Shown piece by piece: positions 63,823-64,000 of a DNA stretch of 64,000 nt. The notes under the pieces are model-generated. The model was not told the DNA's origin and did not search any database. It was given only the letters and a program-made list of their open reading frames with translations. The translations under genes were made by a program, and so were the position numbers. Position 1 is the first letter of the stretch. Every line of letters begins with the position of its first letter. The stretch is taken from positions 234,246 to 298,245 of the forward strand of contig CAMYJU010000007.1 in NCBI GenBank assembly GCA_947258795.1. The letters run 5' to 3'. Source of the DNA: an uncultured Gammaproteobacteria bacterium (GTDB lineage Bacteria > Pseudomonadota > Gammaproteobacteria > DRJJ01).

Positions 63823-64000
63823 ATGGCCATCGCAACTGATACAGGTAATTTAAAAGGTCTGCTAAACGCCAATCTGGGTGCGCCGATTATGGTGCTGATG
63901 TTGATGGCGATGATGGTCATTCCGTTGCCGCCGATCCTGCTGGATACCTTTTTCTCGTTCAGTATCGCGCTGGCGCTGACCGTGCTGATTGTCGGTATCT
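63823..64000 (+). CDS. flhA: FlhA, export-gate protein (5' end only)
   Basis: The first 59 residues of FlhA run off the right edge. After a polar start (MAIATDTGNLKGLL), the sequence NLGAPIMVLMLMAMMVIPLPPILLDTFFSFSIALALTVLIVGI matches the first two membrane helices of FlhA. A CAGGGA site precedes ATG 63823. In related clusters flhF, fleN and fliA come next; they would lie outside the window. Confidence 0.93.
   Translation, partial: MAIATDTGNLKGLLNANLGAPIMVLMLMAMMVIPLPPILLDTFFSFSIALALTVLIVGI

Overview
This 64 kb window is chromosomal DNA from a motile gammaproteobacterium. The flagellar genes follow the polar-flagellum layout of Pseudomonas and Vibrio: an RpoN-type master activator FleQ, a FleS/FleR-like two-component pair, cheV-cheR placed between flgA and flgB, and sigma-54 plus sigma-28 promoters that can be read directly in the sequence. 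The GC content is moderate. The coding is dense and largely co-directional. I cannot name the species.

Layout. 0-10.4 kb holds mixed housekeeping genes: the tail of an unknown gene with a terminator, a small zinc-ribbon protein, a degenerate histidine-kinase-like membrane protein, a lytic transglycosylase (minus strand), a NERD-domain protein, a DUF2835 protein, a tandem thioredoxin-fold protein, a Rel-family (p)ppGpp enzyme, tRNA-Arg(CCT), and a TIGR04283/TIGR04282 transferase pair. 10.4-14.1 kb holds flgN, flgM and flgA (minus strand), then cheV and cheR. 14.3-24.5 kb is the rod-hook-junction operon flgBCDEFGHIJKL behind a near-consensus sigma-54 promoter. 24.6-36.8 kb is a surface-sugar island: a nucleotide-sugar trio (2-epimerase, RmlD-like reductase, CapE/WbjB-like dehydratase), two methyltransferases carrying TPRs in opposite domain order, and a 1979-residue multi-domain glycosyltransferase. 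37.0-40.5 kb holds fliC (clear sigma-28 promoter), flaG, fliD, fliS and a fliT-like gene. 40.5-45.4 kb holds a PilZ-like gene, fleQ, fleS and fleR. 45.4-50.9 kb is fliEFGHIJ. 51.4-53.1 kb is an AT-richer insertion (cold-shock protein, membrane protein, YiiX-like lipoprotein). 53.2-60.3 kb is fliKLMNOPQR-flhB. 60.3-63.4 kb has a PAS-GGDEF protein and an unknown minus-strand gene, and flhA begins at the right edge.

How it fits together. FleQ with RpoN would drive flgA, flgB, fleSR, fliK and fliL through the sigma-54 sites seen upstream of them. FleS/FleR would act at the next tier. FlgM would hold sigma-28 until the hook is complete, after which fliC, flgMN and cheV are expressed from sigma-28 sites. 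The island next to fliC most plausibly makes and attaches a sugar to the short (279 aa) flagellin, by position and gene content only.

Most worth a second look: the FleR-like activator has no C-terminal helix-turn-helix; the giant glycosyltransferase looks like a duplicated GT2-GT2-GT4 triple module; the convergent methyltransferase pair has mirror-image TPR order and one member carries a ParB-like DGxHR segment; the histidine-kinase-like protein has lost its phospho-acceptor histidine and its ATP-binding glycines; and the Rel enzyme combines an intact hydrolase site with an EFDD synthetase motif. No CRISPR array, transposase, prophage or origin was found.
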